DNA from: FLUQ01 sp031548325
GTDB lineage: Bacteria; Desulfobacterota; Desulfovibrionia; Desulfovibrionales; Desulfovibrionaceae
Assembly: GCA_031548325.1 (NCBI GenBank)
Contig: JAVBRE010000088.1
Coordinates: 1 to 12,962, forward strand
DNA length: 12,962 nt
Direction: 5' to 3'
The translations under genes and the position numbers were made by a program. This document shows positions 12,446 through 12,962 of the stretch, in pieces. How positions within the stretch are numbered: position 1 is the stretch's first letter; each line of letters opens with the position of its first letter. The notes below the pieces were generated by a model. The model was not told the DNA's origin. It did not search any database and saw nothing but the letters and a program-made list of their open reading frames with translations.

Positions 12446-12962
12446 AGGGAGCGACACGCGAAAGAGCATGACAAGAACGCGTTTCAATCCACGCTCCCGC
12501 GAGGGAGCGACCTGGCTCAAAAATTCAAGCCCGGCACTCGTAATCTGTTTCAATCCACGCTCCCGCGAGGGAGCGACGCGTGCTGCTATCTGGCCGGGGT
12601 AATTTACGGTGGTTTCAATCCACGCTCCCGCGAGGGAGCGACACGCACAGCTTTGGTGTTGGTTTCCAAATCCCAGGCGTTTCAATCCACGCTCCCGCGA
12701 GGGAGCGACGATATTCTTCCAGAACAAGATATTCAAAGTATTAAAGTTTCAATCCACGCTCCCGCGAGGGAGCGACTGGCCCGTGCTTTTCTGGGTGGCG
12801 ACTTTTTCCGAAGTTTCAATCCACGCTCCCGCGAGGGAGCGACTATTAATACCACCAGCAGAGGGGGCATGTTGTGAAGTTTCAATCCACGCTCCCGCGA
12901 GGGAGCGACGTTTTTTTCTGGGCGTTGGAGCTTGAGCTGAGACTTGTTTCAATCCACGCTCC
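12441..12962 (-). CRISPR. type I-C-like CRISPR array, trailer end
   Basis: Seven complete identical 31-bp repeats lie at 12481, 12547, 12612, 12679, 12746, 12813 and 12879. A 15-bp 3'-part repeat is at 12441-12455 and one cut by the window end starts at 12946. On the plus strand each starts GTTTCAATCCACGCTCCCG and ends GAGGGAGCGAC. The minus-strand reading GTCGC...ATTGAAAC is the usual type I-C orientation with an internal CGCTCCC/GGGAGCG stem. Spacers are 34-36 bp except the leftmost, 25 bp (12456-12480). Transcription should run leftward, so the oldest spacers are here and the leader and cas genes lie to the right, outside the window. Identical repeats suggest the array is not badly decayed. 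Confidence 0.97.

Noticed and set aside
12446..12952. ORFs across the CRISPR region on both strands, including the 3' extension of the AAA+ frame
   Set aside because: Their residues are repeated translations of the CRISPR repeat (FQSTLPRGSD, SIHAPARER, SLAGAWIET), a known annotation artefact.

Overview
The window looks like a bacterial chromosome segment of moderate-to-high GC. It most resembles the Desulfovibrio group of sulfate reducers. The CRISPR repeat has the type I-C form common there (GTCGC...ATTGAAAC on the minus strand), and the left-handed beta-helix and NagB-like proteins recall genes I associate with that group. This assignment rests on recollection of families, not on a search.

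Positions 1-5014 are read leftward. A leader with a good sigma70-type promoter (TTGACA, 17 bp, TATTTT) precedes three genes: a GlmU-like left-handed beta-helix protein, a NagB/glucosamine-6-phosphate deaminase-like protein, and a winged-helix plus nucleotidyltransferase protein whose start overlaps the nagB-like stop (ATGA). Further left are an uncharacterised 426-aa protein, possibly with a frameshifted N-terminus, and an ATGA-coupled 71-aa ORF that looks like the N-terminal piece of a longer protein. The far left end (1-187) is non-coding and dense in inverted repeats.

Positions 5015-9644 are read rightward: an SDR/NmrA-like oxidoreductase with a DUF2867 C-terminus, an alkylation-repair pair (Ada-AlkA fusion, then a methylguanine methyltransferase), and a small antibiotic-biosynthesis-monooxygenase-type protein. 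The Ada-AlkA start codon lies inside one arm of a 13-bp perfect inverted repeat, and its 5' region can be drawn in two mutually exclusive folds.

Positions about 9614-12445 look like a decayed mobile-element recombination module. It contains a 5'-truncated, frameshifted ERF single-strand-annealing gene, a PD-(D/E)XK nuclease gene with two compensating frameshifts that remove predicted catalytic residues, an intact RelB/RelE-type toxin-antitoxin pair with its own promoter and a UUCG-capped terminator, and a MoxR/CobS-like AAA+ ATPase gene cut off after about 184 codons.

The AAA+ gene runs straight into a type I-C-like CRISPR array (12441 to the window end). The array reads on the minus strand, so its trailer end is embedded in the broken ATPase gene and the leader and any cas genes lie beyond the right edge. 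The least ordinary points are the AAA+/CRISPR junction, the two-state inverted-repeat structure at the Ada-AlkA start, the nuclease frameshift pair, and the amino-sugar-like cassette with a substituted NagB active-site position.
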